A stretch of 64,000 bases of DNA, taken from Lewinellaceae bacterium. GTDB taxonomy: Bacteria > Bacteroidota > Bacteroidia > Chitinophagales > Saprospiraceae. The stretch covers positions 1 through 64,000 of the forward strand of contig JACJYI010000007.1 in assembly GCA_020636225.1 (NCBI GenBank). Direction: 5' to 3'. A model generated the notes under the pieces. That model was given only the letters and a program-made list of their open reading frames with translations, ran no database searches and was not told where the DNA came from. The position numbers and the translations under genes were made by a program. Of the stretch, positions 51,678 through 60,698 are shown one piece after another (the stretch's first letter is position 1; the number at the start of each line of letters is the position of its first letter).

Positions 51678-52760
51678 ATGTCCAATATCCAACAGGAATC
51701 CTCCAACGCCGGTGTGCATACCCTGATACACCCCTCTGGCATATCCGCTTCGATTAGTGAGCATGGTGCCCTGCTTCTCAATCTGTTCATCTCCAGAACG
51801 AACGGGCCTCCATTGGATGTTGTCCAGGGCTATCCCCATTTGACTGACTATGCATTGGGCAATCCCTATCGCGGCGCCGTGATCGGCCGGGTCGCCAATC
51901 GGATCCGGGACGCCCGGTTTGTCCTGGATGGACGGGACGTTCAACTGGCCGCCAATCACGGTGCCCATCAATTGCATGGAGGCCCCACAGGCCTGCACAA
52001 CCAGGTTTGGAGGATGGCGCACATCGACAGCTCATCGCTGACCATGACCACTACCCTGCCCCATGGTGCGTCCGGATTCCCTGGTGATCTGGATGTATCG
52101 ATCCGGTATGCGTTGACGGAGGATCAAACCATCCGCATGGAGATGAAGGCGACCACCAATGCGCCAACCCTCGTCAATCTGACCCATCATGCCTATTTCA
52201 ACCTGGATGGCATGGAGGCTGCATCGATCGCCGGACATCGCCTCACGGTATTCAGTGATCAGTTCACCCCTGGTGACGAGGACCTGATCCCGACAGGCGA
52301 AATCGCCGAGGTAGCGGGTACCGTCCTGGACCTCCGGCAGGGCAGGCTGATCGGCGAAATCCTGTCATCCGGCGATCCGCTCCTGTCGGCAGCCGGCGGA
52401 CTGGATCATAATTTCATCCTCCGAAGGAATGGAAAGGACCTGGTACATGCCGCACGACTGTCCTCGGCCCGATCCGGATTGATCATGGATACCTGGACCA
52501 CCCAGCCCGGCCTGCAGGTGTACACCTCCAATCAGGAACGAAGTGCGCAACCGGGAAAGCACGGGAAACCGCATGGCATCCATTCCGCGATCTGCCTGGA
52601 GTGCCAGGGTTTTCCGGATGCGATCCACCATCCGGGTTTCCCAAGCTGGGTACTCCGGCCCGGTGAGGTCTATCATCAGGTGATCGAATATCGCTTCCGT
52701 GAGTCTACTTCCCCGAACCGATCATCTGCAGGATCTTCTCCAACTGAGGAGCCAGGATGA
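51678..52760 (+). CDS. galM: Aldose 1-epimerase (mutarotase)
   Basis: 360-aa enzyme that interconverts the alpha and beta forms of aldoses such as galactose and glucose. Marks: YRGAVIGRVANRIRDARF, NHGAHQLHGGPTGLHNQVW, LTHHAYFNLDG (catalytic His), and ECQGFPDAIHHPGFPSWVLRPGEVY (catalytic Glu and the closing segment). No signal peptide, so cytoplasmic. The family normally ends near YRF; here the frame runs another 20 residues (RESTSPNRSSAGSSPTEEPG), read antisense over the end of the OmpA-like gene. The longer frame before 51678 lies over the promoter and is not used. Confidence 0.94.
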   Translation: MSNIQQESSNAGVHTLIHPSGISASISEHGALLLNLFISRTNGPPLDVVQGYPHLTDYALGNPYRGAVIGRVANRIRDARFVLDGRDVQLAANHGAHQLHGGPTGLHNQVWRMAHIDSSSLTMTTTLPHGASGFPGDLDVSIRYALTEDQTIRMEMKATTNAPTLVNLTHHAYFNLDGMEAASIAGHRLTVFSDQFTPGDEDLIPTGEIAEVAGTVLDLRQGRLIGEILSSGDPLLSAAGGLDHNFILRRNGKDLVHAARLSSARSGLIMDTWTTQPGLQVYTSNQERSAQPGKHGKPHGIHSAICLECQGFPDAIHHPGFPSWVLRPGEVYHQVIEYRFRESTSPNRSSAGSSPTEEPG

Positions 52761-53679
52761 TCTCCACCCTCCTGTTCCTGGCTTTGCCTTCGGCGGTATC
52801 GTTGGATGCCAGGGGAAGATAGAAGGCGCGGCCGGCAGCGGATACCATCTCCGGTGGTACACCTTCTTTCGTCAGGATCTTCACGACCGAGGAGGCCCGC
52901 TTGACACTGAGATCCCAGTTCAGGTCAGCACTGCCATCGGTATCGGTATGACCTTCCACGAGGATCTCGACATCCTTCTGCACTTTCAGCACCCCTGCCA
53001 ACTGGCGCAAAGCCTGCACACCCTTGGGATCGACGATATCACTACCGGAAGGGAACAGCAGGTTCTGGCTCATCGAAACGTAGACCCGGCCATTCTCCTC
53101 CCTGACAGACAAATCAGCCGAGGAATATCCCCGCAATGCGTCCAGGAGACCTGTCTTCAGGGTACTCAAAGCTTTCTCGCGTTCGTCCAGCAAACCGTTC
53201 AGTTCAGCGATCCGCTTTTCCTTTTCGGCCAGGTCGGCTGCCAGCTCTTTGGCATCGGCCTCTCGTTTGGCCAGGGCCTTGGCGAGGCTCTCCTGGTCGG
53301 CAGTCTTGCGATTGATCTCGGCTTCCTTGGCCAGGATCTCCTCGACCAGTTGCTGCTTCTCCTCGGAAGAGGCGGTCAGGAGGGCCTGATTCTGCGCGAT
53401 CAGATCGTTCAACCGCAGATTGAGATCATCACGGGCACTTTCCAGGCCCTGGATCAACTCCTGCTGTCGGGTCATCTCCTCCTTGCAGACCACGAGATCC
53501 TGCTGCAGATTGCGGCGGGCGGCCTCCAGCTCAGCCTTCTCATCACGGACACCCAGCAGGGCTTTGTACTCGCGATCCAGCTGATCCTTGGCCAGAGCCA
53601 GGCTGTCATACTTCTTCGAGGACACACAGGAAGACAGCAATACGAGCAAGAGCACGGGGATCGAAATGATGTGATTCAT
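52705..53679 (-). CDS. OmpA-family lipoprotein with long coiled coil
   Basis: 324 aa. Signal peptide with lipobox LSSC (Cys18). A long coiled coil follows from about residue 25 to 190 (EAARRNLQQDLVVCKEEMTRQQELIQGLESARDDLNLRLN, EEKQQLVEEILAKEAEINRKTADQE), then the OmpA C-terminal domain that binds peptidoglycan: LLFPSGSDIVDPKGVQALRQLAGVL, ILVEGHTDTDGS, DLSVKRASSVVKILTKEGVP, NRRVEII. It probably anchors the outer membrane to the murein, like Pal, with a coiled-coil spacer. Its 3' end overlaps galM by 56 nt on the other strand. Confidence 0.92.
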   Translation of the reverse strand: MNHIISIPVLLLVLLSSCVSSKKYDSLALAKDQLDREYKALLGVRDEKAELEAARRNLQQDLVVCKEEMTRQQELIQGLESARDDLNLRLNDLIAQNQALLTASSEEKQQLVEEILAKEAEINRKTADQESLAKALAKREADAKELAADLAEKEKRIAELNGLLDEREKALSTLKTGLLDALRGYSSADLSVREENGRVYVSMSQNLLFPSGSDIVDPKGVQALRQLAGVLKVQKDVEILVEGHTDTDGSADLNWDLSVKRASSVVKILTKEGVPPEMVSAAGRAFYLPLASNDTAEGKARNRRVEIILAPQLEKILQMIGSGK

Positions 53680-53696
53680 GGGATGGATATTTTGGT

Positions 53697-53704
53697 CAAA
53701 AATA
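53697..53704 (-). promoter_or_regulatory. -7 element (TATTTTTG) of the OmpA-like gene
   Basis: CAAAAATA on the + strand, 17 nt before the ATG; back-to-back with the acyltransferase promoter at 53725. Confidence 0.5.
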
Positions 53705-53724
53705 CGCGCTTTGGACGGATCAGT

Positions 53725-53732
53725 TAATTTTG
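53725..53732 (+). promoter_or_regulatory. -7 element (TAATTTTG) of the GNAT-like acyltransferase gene
   Basis: Exact match; ATG 53754 follows after 21 nt. A TTG within it (53730) is the start of a longer open frame and is not a credible start codon. Confidence 0.5.
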
Positions 53733-53753
53733 TCGACCAATCTCTCCGGTGGG

Positions 53754-54995
53754 ATGAACAAACCCCCCGACCTGGAACGTTCTCCTCCTATGACAACTGA
53801 AACGGCACTCGACCAGCAGGTCTCCATCCATGTTCTTCGATCCGTCGAGGAGGACCCCCACGGTTGGGATGCCGCGGCTCCGGCTGACAATCTTTTCCTG
53901 CAGCGCCCTTATCTCCGTGCGTTGGAAGCACATCCACCCAAAGGCATCCAGTTCCGGTATGCCATCATTCGCCAGGGAGATATGCCCCTCGGTGTTGTCT
54001 ACACCCAACTGCTCTACTTCAACGGGGCAGAGAGCATCCGATACCAACAGTCGAGCGGTCGTCCAGCTTGTTTTTTCAGCACATTCGGACAATTTCTTCG
54101 CGGCCTGGTCGCCCGACAGGTCGGATTCTACTCGCTGGTCTGTGGAAATCTGATGTTGTCAGGTGAGCACGGATTCGCCTTCCAGGATGACAACTGTGAT
54201 CATTCCGCACTGGTCGACCAGGCCATGAGGCAGATACGGCGATCCCTGGAAGAGGAGAACATTCCGGCATCCATCCTGCTGATCAAGGATTTCTATCCGG
54301 AACATCTGGAAACGATCGACCGTTTCAAGGATTATCAGTACCACGCCTTCCATATCCTGCCCAGCATGGTCATGACCCTCGATCCGTCATGGTCGTCCTA
54401 TGCGGACTATCTGGGCGCGCTGAGCAGCAAGTACCGGGTACGGGCCAAGAAAGCCAGAAAGGTGATGAGCAAGGATGTCCAGCGCAGGATGCTCTCCCTG
54501 CAGGATGTGCATGAGCTGCAGCCGCAGCTGCACGCCCTGTACCAGGAGATCGCTGATGATTCCGGATTCAATGTGATCACCCTGGACAAACACTATTTCA
54601 CACAAATGAAGGCTGCCCTGGGAGACGACTTCCTCGTGCAGGGCTATTTCAGGGAAGGTCAGCTGATCGGCTTTCTCAGCGGGGTGATCAACCTCAACGG
54701 GGAATTCGAGGCCCATTTCCTGGGCTATGCCAACCAATGGAATCCCTCATACAAGCTTTATCTGAACATGCTGCTGGACCTGGTCGAGCTGGCCATCCAG
54801 CACCGCTCCACCAGCCTGATCTTTGCCCGGACTGCGGAGGAGATCAAAAGCTCCGTAGGTGCCAAAGCCGTCAACCTGACCTGCTATATCCGCCACCGCA
54901 GCTCGTTCACCAACCGGTTCATCCGCCCCCTGCTGGACTATCTGAATCCGGTCGATGACTGGGTGCCTCGCCACCCGTTCAAGCAGGAGGACTGA
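53754..54995 (+). CDS. GNAT-fold acyltransferase of the BioF2/FemAB-like group
   Basis: 413 aa (starts at 53754 or 53790). N-terminal GNAT-like half (DNLFLQRPYLRALEAHPPKGIQFRYAIIRQGDMPLGVVYTQLL) and C-terminal half with the Acetyltransf_6-type stretch SKYRVRAKKARKVMSKDVQRRMLS, DKHYFTQMKAALGDDFLVQGYFREGQLIGFLSGVINLNGEFEAHFLGYANQWNPSYKLYLNMLLDLVELAIQHRSTSLIFARTAEEIKSSVG. Members move an acyl or aminoacyl group, often on cell-wall or lipid substrates; no partner is near. The stop TGA abuts the stop of the convergent gene (TGATCA, 54993-54998). Confidence 0.75.
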   Translation: MNKPPDLERSPPMTTETALDQQVSIHVLRSVEEDPHGWDAAAPADNLFLQRPYLRALEAHPPKGIQFRYAIIRQGDMPLGVVYTQLLYFNGAESIRYQQSSGRPACFFSTFGQFLRGLVARQVGFYSLVCGNLMLSGEHGFAFQDDNCDHSALVDQAMRQIRRSLEEENIPASILLIKDFYPEHLETIDRFKDYQYHAFHILPSMVMTLDPSWSSYADYLGALSSKYRVRAKKARKVMSKDVQRRMLSLQDVHELQPQLHALYQEIADDSGFNVITLDKHYFTQMKAALGDDFLVQGYFREGQLIGFLSGVINLNGEFEAHFLGYANQWNPSYKLYLNMLLDLVELAIQHRSTSLIFARTAEEIKSSVGAKAVNLTCYIRHRSSFTNRFIRPLLDYLNPVDDWVPRHPFKQED

Positions 54996-55427
54996 TCAGA
55001 GCGCATCCGCGGAATCACCTGTCGCTTCTACCCCCGCGAATCCGTCCCGAAACCGGGCGGATCGACGGCCTTCACTGATGGCCGGCCTTCCTTCCAGGCT
55101 TTGCGATACCTGCAGGTAGCTGGCAAAGTAGGCTGGAGAATCCGACAGGGACTCGCTCTGGACCAATGGATCACGCAAGGAAGACGGCTGGAAGACCACC
55201 CACAATCCGAAGGCGATCAAGAAGACTGCCGCGACGCGCAGGAACGACCGCATCCTGACGACCTTAGGATGGGCCGCACGCGGGGATGATGTCTCCAGCT
55301 GACGTCGTACACGATCCCAGCTGTCCGGCCGGGGCTGGACCCGGAGCTGATCACTAGCCGAGCGCATCCGGGGCTCCCAGGAAGGCTGGTCATGGAATGG
55401 GGTATCAGGTCGGTTATGCATGGTCAT
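54996..55427 (-). CDS. Membrane partner of the ECF sigma factor (putative anti-sigma)
   Basis: 143 aa: cytoplasmic N-terminal part (about 1-58) with WDRVRRQLETSS, one membrane helix (SFLRVAAVFLIAFGLWVVF, about 60-80), and a periplasmic tail of about 60 residues. This is the layout of anti-sigma factors, but no zinc-binding HxxxCxxC motif is seen. It overlaps the sigma gene's 3' end by 14 nt, as such pairs often do. Its effect on the sigma factor is inferred from position only. Confidence 0.65.
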   Translation of the reverse strand: MTMHNRPDTPFHDQPSWEPRMRSASDQLRVQPRPDSWDRVRRQLETSSPRAAHPKVVRMRSFLRVAAVFLIAFGLWVVFQPSSLRDPLVQSESLSDSPAYFASYLQVSQSLEGRPAISEGRRSARFRDGFAGVEATGDSADAL

Positions 55428-55956
55428 GAGATGAGGATAGTTTCGTTTCTGTGATCCAGGAGGTGAGCTTTTTCCTGGCCTGGATCAATTGTGATTTTGA
55501 TGTATTCAGACTGATGCCGAGAATGTCACCGATTTCCTTGTGGGTGTAGCCCTCGATGGCATACAGGTTGAAAATGGTCCGATAGCCCAACGGCAGCTGA
55601 TCCAGCAGAGCCAGCACCTCCTCGGCCTGGAGTTTGTCCTGGGCATCCGGCTCATCCGTGGTTACGTGTTCCAGGCCGTCCTCACGGTAATCCATCTTCT
55701 TCCGGCGGAGGGTCATCAGGCATTCATTGACAGCGATCCGGCGTATCCAGCCTTGGACCGTCCGACCATCGCGGAGCGTATCCAAACCGGTCAGGGCCTT
55801 GTACATGGACTGGATCATGGCGTCCTCTGCTTCATGTTCATCGGGGAGGTATCGGCGGCAAACACCCAGAATGGCCGGGGCCAGCAATCTGTAGAATTCG
55901 GACTGCGCCTGGTGGTCGCCATGTCGGCACTTCTCGATCAGAACAGGGAAGTCCAT
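55414..55956 (-). CDS. ECF RNA polymerase sigma factor
   Basis: 180-aa two-domain sigma: region 2 (LIEKCRHGDHQAQSEFYRLLAPAILGVCRRYLPDEHEAEDAMIQSMYKALTGLDTLRDGRTVQGWIRRIAVNECLMTLRRKK) and region 4 (LLDQLPLGYRTIFNLYAIEGYTHKEIGDILGISLNTSKSQLIQARKKL), joined by an acidic linker. This matches the Bacteroidota ECF type coupled to membrane anti-sigma or to TonB systems; no TonB-dependent receptor is in the window. No clear -7 element lies upstream, fitting self-regulation from its own kind of promoter. Confidence 0.93.
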   Translation of the reverse strand: MDFPVLIEKCRHGDHQAQSEFYRLLAPAILGVCRRYLPDEHEAEDAMIQSMYKALTGLDTLRDGRTVQGWIRRIAVNECLMTLRRKKMDYREDGLEHVTTDEPDAQDKLQAEEVLALLDQLPLGYRTIFNLYAIEGYTHKEIGDILGISLNTSKSQLIQARKKLTSWITETKLSSSHDHA

Positions 55957-56033
55957 ACAAGTACAAGATGCGGCATGAAAGGAAATTGGTGGTTCATGAA
56001 GGCGCGGAAACCGGCAAGACCCGCAAAATCAGC

Positions 56034-56041
56034 TAATTTTG
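56034..56041 (+). promoter_or_regulatory. -7 element (TAATTTTG) of lysA
   Basis: Exact match, 18 nt before ATG 56060. Confidence 0.5.
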
Positions 56042-56059
56042 TGGCCTGAACAACCCTCT

Positions 56060-57316
56060 ATGTACCTCAAGAACGGAAAATACTATTTCAGCGGCCAGGT
56101 GCCGGCCACCCAGATCGCCGAACGGTATGGTACGCCGGTCTACGTCTATGAGGCCGATCTGATCGAGCGGCAATACCGCCGCCTGCAGGACGCGTTCTCC
56201 ATTCCCAACGCCCGGATCTACTACGCCTGCAAGGCGAATACCAATCTGCAGATCCTCAAGTTGCTCCGCAGCTGGGGGGCGGGCCTGGATTGCGTATCCA
56301 TACAGGAGGTACAGTTGGGAATCCTGGCCGGCTTCCAGCCATCGGACATCCTGTTCACGCCCAATTGTGTTTCCCTGGCTGAGTATGAGATGGCCCATGA
56401 GATCGGCACCCTGATCAACATTGACAACATCTCCATCCTGGAACAATTCAGCCAGCGCTTTCCGGGCGACAAGGTCTGCATCCGGATCAACCCGCATATC
56501 ATGGCCGGAGGAAATTCCAAGATCTCTACCGGACATATCGATTCGAAATTCGGCATATCCATCCACCAGCTGCCCCATGTGCTACGGGTGGTGGAGTCGA
56601 CGGGCATCCGGATCTCCGGATTGCACATGCATACAGGTTCGGATATCCTGGATGTGGAGGTCTTCCTGAATGCCTGCGACATCCTCTTCGGGGTGGCGGC
56701 CAGTTTCCCCGACCTGGAGTACATCGATTTCGGCAGTGGCTTCAAGGTACCCTACAAGGAAGATGATGTGTCCACGGATGTGGAGGAGTTCGGTCGGGAG
56801 ATCAGCTCCCGATTCCAGGCATTCTGTGCGTCCTATGGCCGTGACCTGACCCTGATGTTCGAACCTGGAAAATTCCTGGTCAGTGAATCGGGTACCTTCC
56901 TGGTGAGGACCAATGTGATCAAGACCACCGTATCCACGGTCTTTGCGGGAGTGGATTCAGGTCTGAATCACCTCATCCGCCCCATGTTCTACAATGCCTG
57001 GCATTCCATCGACAACATCTCGAACCCGGAAGGCAGGAGTCGGATCTACACCATCGTGGGGTACATCTGCGAAACGGATACATTCGCGGTAGATCGGAAA
57101 TTGTCCGAGATCCACGAAGGAGATATCCTGGCCTTTCACAATGCCGGTGCGTATTGTTTCAGCATGGCTTCCAATTACAACTCACGATTCCGCCCGGCCG
57201 AGGTGCTCATCTACCAGGGAAAGGACTATCTCATTCGACGCCGGGAAACCCTGGAGGATATCCTGGCCCTGCAGGAAACGGATGTCTTGTCCCTCTCCCC
57301 AGCTGACCACAGCTGA
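56060..57316 (+). CDS. lysA: Diaminopimelate decarboxylase
   Basis: 418-aa PLP enzyme that makes lysine from meso-diaminopimelate. The PLP Lys58 is in YYACKANTN; then GLDCVSIQEVQLG, the phosphate loop GSGF in IDFGSGFKVPY, the HMHTGSD region, and the substrate end FHNAGAYCFSMASNYNSRFRPAEVL. Fold: TIM barrel with C-terminal beta domain (alanine racemase-like class III). ATG 56060 (MYLKNGKYYF) follows the -7 element. The stop TGA shares its last A with the next start (TGATG), so the lipoprotein gene downstream is coupled. Confidence 0.94.
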   Translation: MYLKNGKYYFSGQVPATQIAERYGTPVYVYEADLIERQYRRLQDAFSIPNARIYYACKANTNLQILKLLRSWGAGLDCVSIQEVQLGILAGFQPSDILFTPNCVSLAEYEMAHEIGTLINIDNISILEQFSQRFPGDKVCIRINPHIMAGGNSKISTGHIDSKFGISIHQLPHVLRVVESTGIRISGLHMHTGSDILDVEVFLNACDILFGVAASFPDLEYIDFGSGFKVPYKEDDVSTDVEEFGREISSRFQAFCASYGRDLTLMFEPGKFLVSESGTFLVRTNVIKTTVSTVFAGVDSGLNHLIRPMFYNAWHSIDNISNPEGRSRIYTIVGYICETDTFAVDRKLSEIHEGDILAFHNAGAYCFSMASNYNSRFRPAEVLIYQGKDYLIRRRETLEDILALQETDVLSLSPADHS

Positions 57317-57870
57317 TGAACGCATTGACCGGTATCCGATGGGGCATCCTGCTTCTGCTGATGCCGGCGTGTGTACCGGACACACCTGATCTTCTCCAGT
57401 CCATCGACAGCGAAGGATTGCATTTTACTTCCGGACAAACCTGGGCGCTTGCCGAAGATACCGGTCAGGTGATCCTCTTCCTCCTGGCCTATGCCCCGAC
57501 CGATCCGCCCCCCAGGCTGGCCGCTTTTGGCGAGCGGGTCGGGGTCCTGTTTCGTGATGCCGGGATCGCCGGCATCTATGTCCTGGATCGTCCTTCTGCC
57601 CTGGACGTCATCCAACCCCTGGGTTTGGCAACCTCCGCTCCCATCCATCCGTTTGCTTATGAGGATGCCCGCGACACCCTGGACCACATCCTGACCCTGG
57701 ACAACCCGGCCCCCCGATTGATGATCACCAGCCTCTCTGTTCGCGAGGAACTCCTGAGCAGTCGCTTTCCGGTCGATCGGCAGGACTGGACAGACCAGGG
57801 AACGGATGATCTGGCGGTGCTGGTGCTGCGCCCCCGGATCGGGCTTCAGATCATGAAATTCCCGTTCTGA
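57316..57870 (+). CDS. Lipoprotein of unknown function downstream of lysA
   Basis: 184 aa. Signal peptide with lipobox MPAC (Cys19). The mature part has a pattern of alternating strands and helices (TGQVILFLLAYAPTDPPPRLAAFGERVGVLFRDAGIAGIYVLDRPSALDVIQ), which looks like a degraded thioredoxin- or DUF4174-like fold, without any CxxC. I do not recognise a known family. It is probably translated by coupling from lysA (1-nt overlap). Confidence 0.6.
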   Translation: MNALTGIRWGILLLLMPACVPDTPDLLQSIDSEGLHFTSGQTWALAEDTGQVILFLLAYAPTDPPPRLAAFGERVGVLFRDAGIAGIYVLDRPSALDVIQPLGLATSAPIHPFAYEDARDTLDHILTLDNPAPRLMITSLSVREELLSSRFPVDRQDWTDQGTDDLAVLVLRPRIGLQIMKFPF

Positions 57871-57936
57871 CAGGCAGATCTGAGGAAAAATCCGAATATT
57901 TGGCACAATAGCTGAACTCTATTAATAAATCGATCT

Positions 57937-60660
57937 ATGGATTCCCACTATCAACCCTCTGCCATTGAACAGAAATGGTATCCCCACTGGATGGCAAAGG
58001 GCTATTTCAGATCTGTCCCGGATGAGCGTGAGCCGTACACCATTGTCATGCCGCCGCCTAATGTGACAGGTATTCTCCACATGGGCCATATGTTGAACAA
58101 TACCGTCCAGGACATCCTGATCCGCCGGGCCAGGCTGGAAGGCAAGAACGCCTGCTGGGTGCCGGGCACGGACCACGCTTCCATTGCCACGGAGGCCAAG
58201 GTGGTACAAATGCTTCGCGAACGGGGCATCAAGAAAAGCGACATCAGCCGGGATGAGTTCCTGGGCTATGCCTTCGAATGGAAGGACAAATACGGCGGGA
58301 TCATTCTCGACCAGCTCAAACGGCTGGGGGCCTCCTGTGATTGGGATCGCACCCGCTTCACCATGGAGGAGGCCCTTTCCGACGCGGTCATCCAGGTATT
58401 CGTGGATCTCCATGCCAAGGGCAAACTCTATCGGGCCCTGCGCATGACCAACTGGGATTCGGAAGCCAGGACCGTACTCTCCAACGAGGAGGTAATCTAC
58501 AGCGAAGAGAAGGACACCCTGTACTATCTGACCTATCCACTGGCGGACGATCCCTCGACCGGTCTGACCATCGCTACCGTACGACCCGAAACCATCCTGG
58601 GTGATACGGCAGTGGCCGTGCATCCGGAGGATCCACGCTACCAGCACCTGATCGGCAAGACCGTCCGGGTGCCCCTTATCGATCGGGAAATCCCCATCAT
58701 CGGAGATACCTATGTCGACCAGGAATTCGGCACCGGTGCCTTGAAGATCACCCCTGCACACGACCCCAATGACTATGAGATCGGGCAGCGACACAACCTC
58801 GACACCATCAATATCCTGACCGACGACGGCCGATTGAACGAAGCCGCCGGCATGCTGGTGGGCGAAGACCGCTTTGCCGCCAGGAAGAAGATCCTGCCCA
58901 TGCTGGAAGAGGGAGGCTTCCTGACCAAAACGGAGGACTATGTGCACAAGGTCGGCCGTTCGGAACGGACCCAAAGCATTGTCGAGCCGCGCCTGACGCT
59001 GCAGTGGTTCCTGGACATGAAGGATTTCGCCAGGGAAGCCCTGGCCGCCGTCCAGGAAGGTGATGTGGCCTTCCATCCGCCCCATTTCATCAACATGTAC
59101 CAGAACTGGCTCAATCCGGAGAACATCCGGGACTGGTGCATCAGTCGCCAGTTGTGGTGGGGCCAGCGGATCCCCGCCTGGTATCTCCTGTCCGAGCGGG
59201 AGATGGACAATCCGCAAGCCTTCGTAGCCCACACGGAGGAAGAAGCCCTGGACAAGGCCAGGACCGCAACGGGCAACCAGCAACTCACCGCGGCAGACCT
59301 CTACCAGGATGAAGATGTGGTGGACACCTGGTTCTCCTCCTGGCTGTGGCCCATCAGTGTATTCGATGGCTTCCAAGACACCCGGGAATTGGACTACTAC
59401 TACCCGACGCAGACCTTGGTCACCGGTTGGGATATCATCTTCTTCTGGGTGGCCAGGATGATCATGGCCGGCTACGAATGGGCTCCCGGCCTGTTGGGAA
59501 AGGAAAAGGTCATGCCTTTCGAGCATGTGTATTACACGGGCATGGTGCGCGACAACAAGCGGCGCAAGATGAGCAAGTCGCTGGGCAACAGTCCGGATGC
59601 ACTGGCCCTCCTGGAAAAATACGGCGCTGACGGCGTTCGCTTCGGATTGCTGAGCGCTGCGGCGGCGGGCAATGATATCATCTTTGATGCCCCCTTTGAC
59701 CAGAAGACCCAGAAGATCGTCAACGAAAGCCAGTTGTGTGATCAGGGATTGCGGTTCTGCAACAAGATGTGGAATGCCCTGAAGCTGATCAAGCAATGGC
59801 AGCTGGTGGACGAGGCTCCCACGGCGGAAGCCGCGAGCATCAATGCCCTGGCTACTCGCTGGATGCAGGAGAAACTGGCCATTCTACAGCAGGAATTGAC
59901 GGAGGACTATGCCCAGTTCCGACTGAGTGACGGGGTCAAGCGGTTGTATCGCTTCATCTGGGATGATTTCTGCAGCTGGTATCTCGAGCTGGTCAAGCCT
60001 GTCTACGGTTCGCCATTGGATCGGGCCACCTATGAGCGGACGGTTGATTTCTACACCGAACTGATGAATTTGCTCCATCCGTTCATGCCCTTTGTCACCG
60101 AGGAGATCTGGCATTTGCTCCGGGACAGGCAACCCGGAGAGGATTGCATCATCACCCCGGTGGCCTGTTCCTCGTCCGTTCATCCGGGATGGGTCGAGGA
60201 CATGGACCTGATGAATGAGATGGTCTCCCGCATCCGGGAGTTGCGGGCCGACAAGCAGATGCCCATGCGGGACACGCCGGCAGCCTGGTATGTCCGGTCG
60301 GACAAATCAGACGCCCTGTTTGCCCAGCCGGGCACGAACGCCCTGGTCTGCAAGATGGCCAACCTGGAAAGCCTCAATCCGGTGACACAGGAACCCGAAC
60401 AGAGCCTTCCGATCATGGCGGCCACAGAGAAACTCTACATGGCCTATACGGCGGAAGTCAACGTCGAGGAAGAGCGCAAGAAACTGGAAGAGGAGATCAA
60501 TTACACCAAGGGGTTCATCGCCTCTGTCGCTAAAAAACTGAGCAATGAGCGGTTTGTGGCCGGAGCACCTGCGGACGTGGTCGAGCGGGAACGTCAGAAA
60601 ATGGCGGATGGGGAGACGAAGTTGAAGAGCCTGGAGGAGAGTCTGGCGGCGCTGGGGTGA
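57937..60660 (+). CDS. valS: Valyl-tRNA synthetase
   Basis: 907-aa class I enzyme that loads valine onto tRNA-Val. HIGH motif as HMGH (residues 48-51) in PPPNVTGILHMGH, KMSKS at 544-548, the CP1 editing domain (LTIATVRPETILGDTAVAVHP, PAHDPNDYEIG) and the typical C-terminal coiled coil (about 850-907, EERKKLEEEINYTKGFIASVAKKLSNERF). Length is normal for the valine enzyme. AATATTTG (57895-57902) is a one-mismatch -7 candidate. It is convergent to a secreted protein gene with a 38-nt gap. Confidence 0.97.
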   Translation: MDSHYQPSAIEQKWYPHWMAKGYFRSVPDEREPYTIVMPPPNVTGILHMGHMLNNTVQDILIRRARLEGKNACWVPGTDHASIATEAKVVQMLRERGIKKSDISRDEFLGYAFEWKDKYGGIILDQLKRLGASCDWDRTRFTMEEALSDAVIQVFVDLHAKGKLYRALRMTNWDSEARTVLSNEEVIYSEEKDTLYYLTYPLADDPSTGLTIATVRPETILGDTAVAVHPEDPRYQHLIGKTVRVPLIDREIPIIGDTYVDQEFGTGALKITPAHDPNDYEIGQRHNLDTINILTDDGRLNEAAGMLVGEDRFAARKKILPMLEEGGFLTKTEDYVHKVGRSERTQSIVEPRLTLQWFLDMKDFAREALAAVQEGDVAFHPPHFINMYQNWLNPENIRDWCISRQLWWGQRIPAWYLLSEREMDNPQAFVAHTEEEALDKARTATGNQQLTAADLYQDEDVVDTWFSSWLWPISVFDGFQDTRELDYYYPTQTLVTGWDIIFFWVARMIMAGYEWAPGLLGKEKVMPFEHVYYTGMVRDNKRRKMSKSLGNSPDALALLEKYGADGVRFGLLSAAAAGNDIIFDAPFDQKTQKIVNESQLCDQGLRFCNKMWNALKLIKQWQLVDEAPTAEAASINALATRWMQEKLAILQQELTEDYAQFRLSDGVKRLYRFIWDDFCSWYLELVKPVYGSPLDRATYERTVDFYTELMNLLHPFMPFVTEEIWHLLRDRQPGEDCIITPVACSSSVHPGWVEDMDLMNEMVSRIRELRADKQMPMRDTPAAWYVRSDKSDALFAQPGTNALVCKMANLESLNPVTQEPEQSLPIMAATEKLYMAYTAEVNVEEERKKLEEEINYTKGFIASVAKKLSNERFVAGAPADVVERERQKMADGETKLKSLEESLAALG

Positions 60661-60698
60661 TGTATGCCAATGCTTATACCTATCATGGCATGAGAAAT

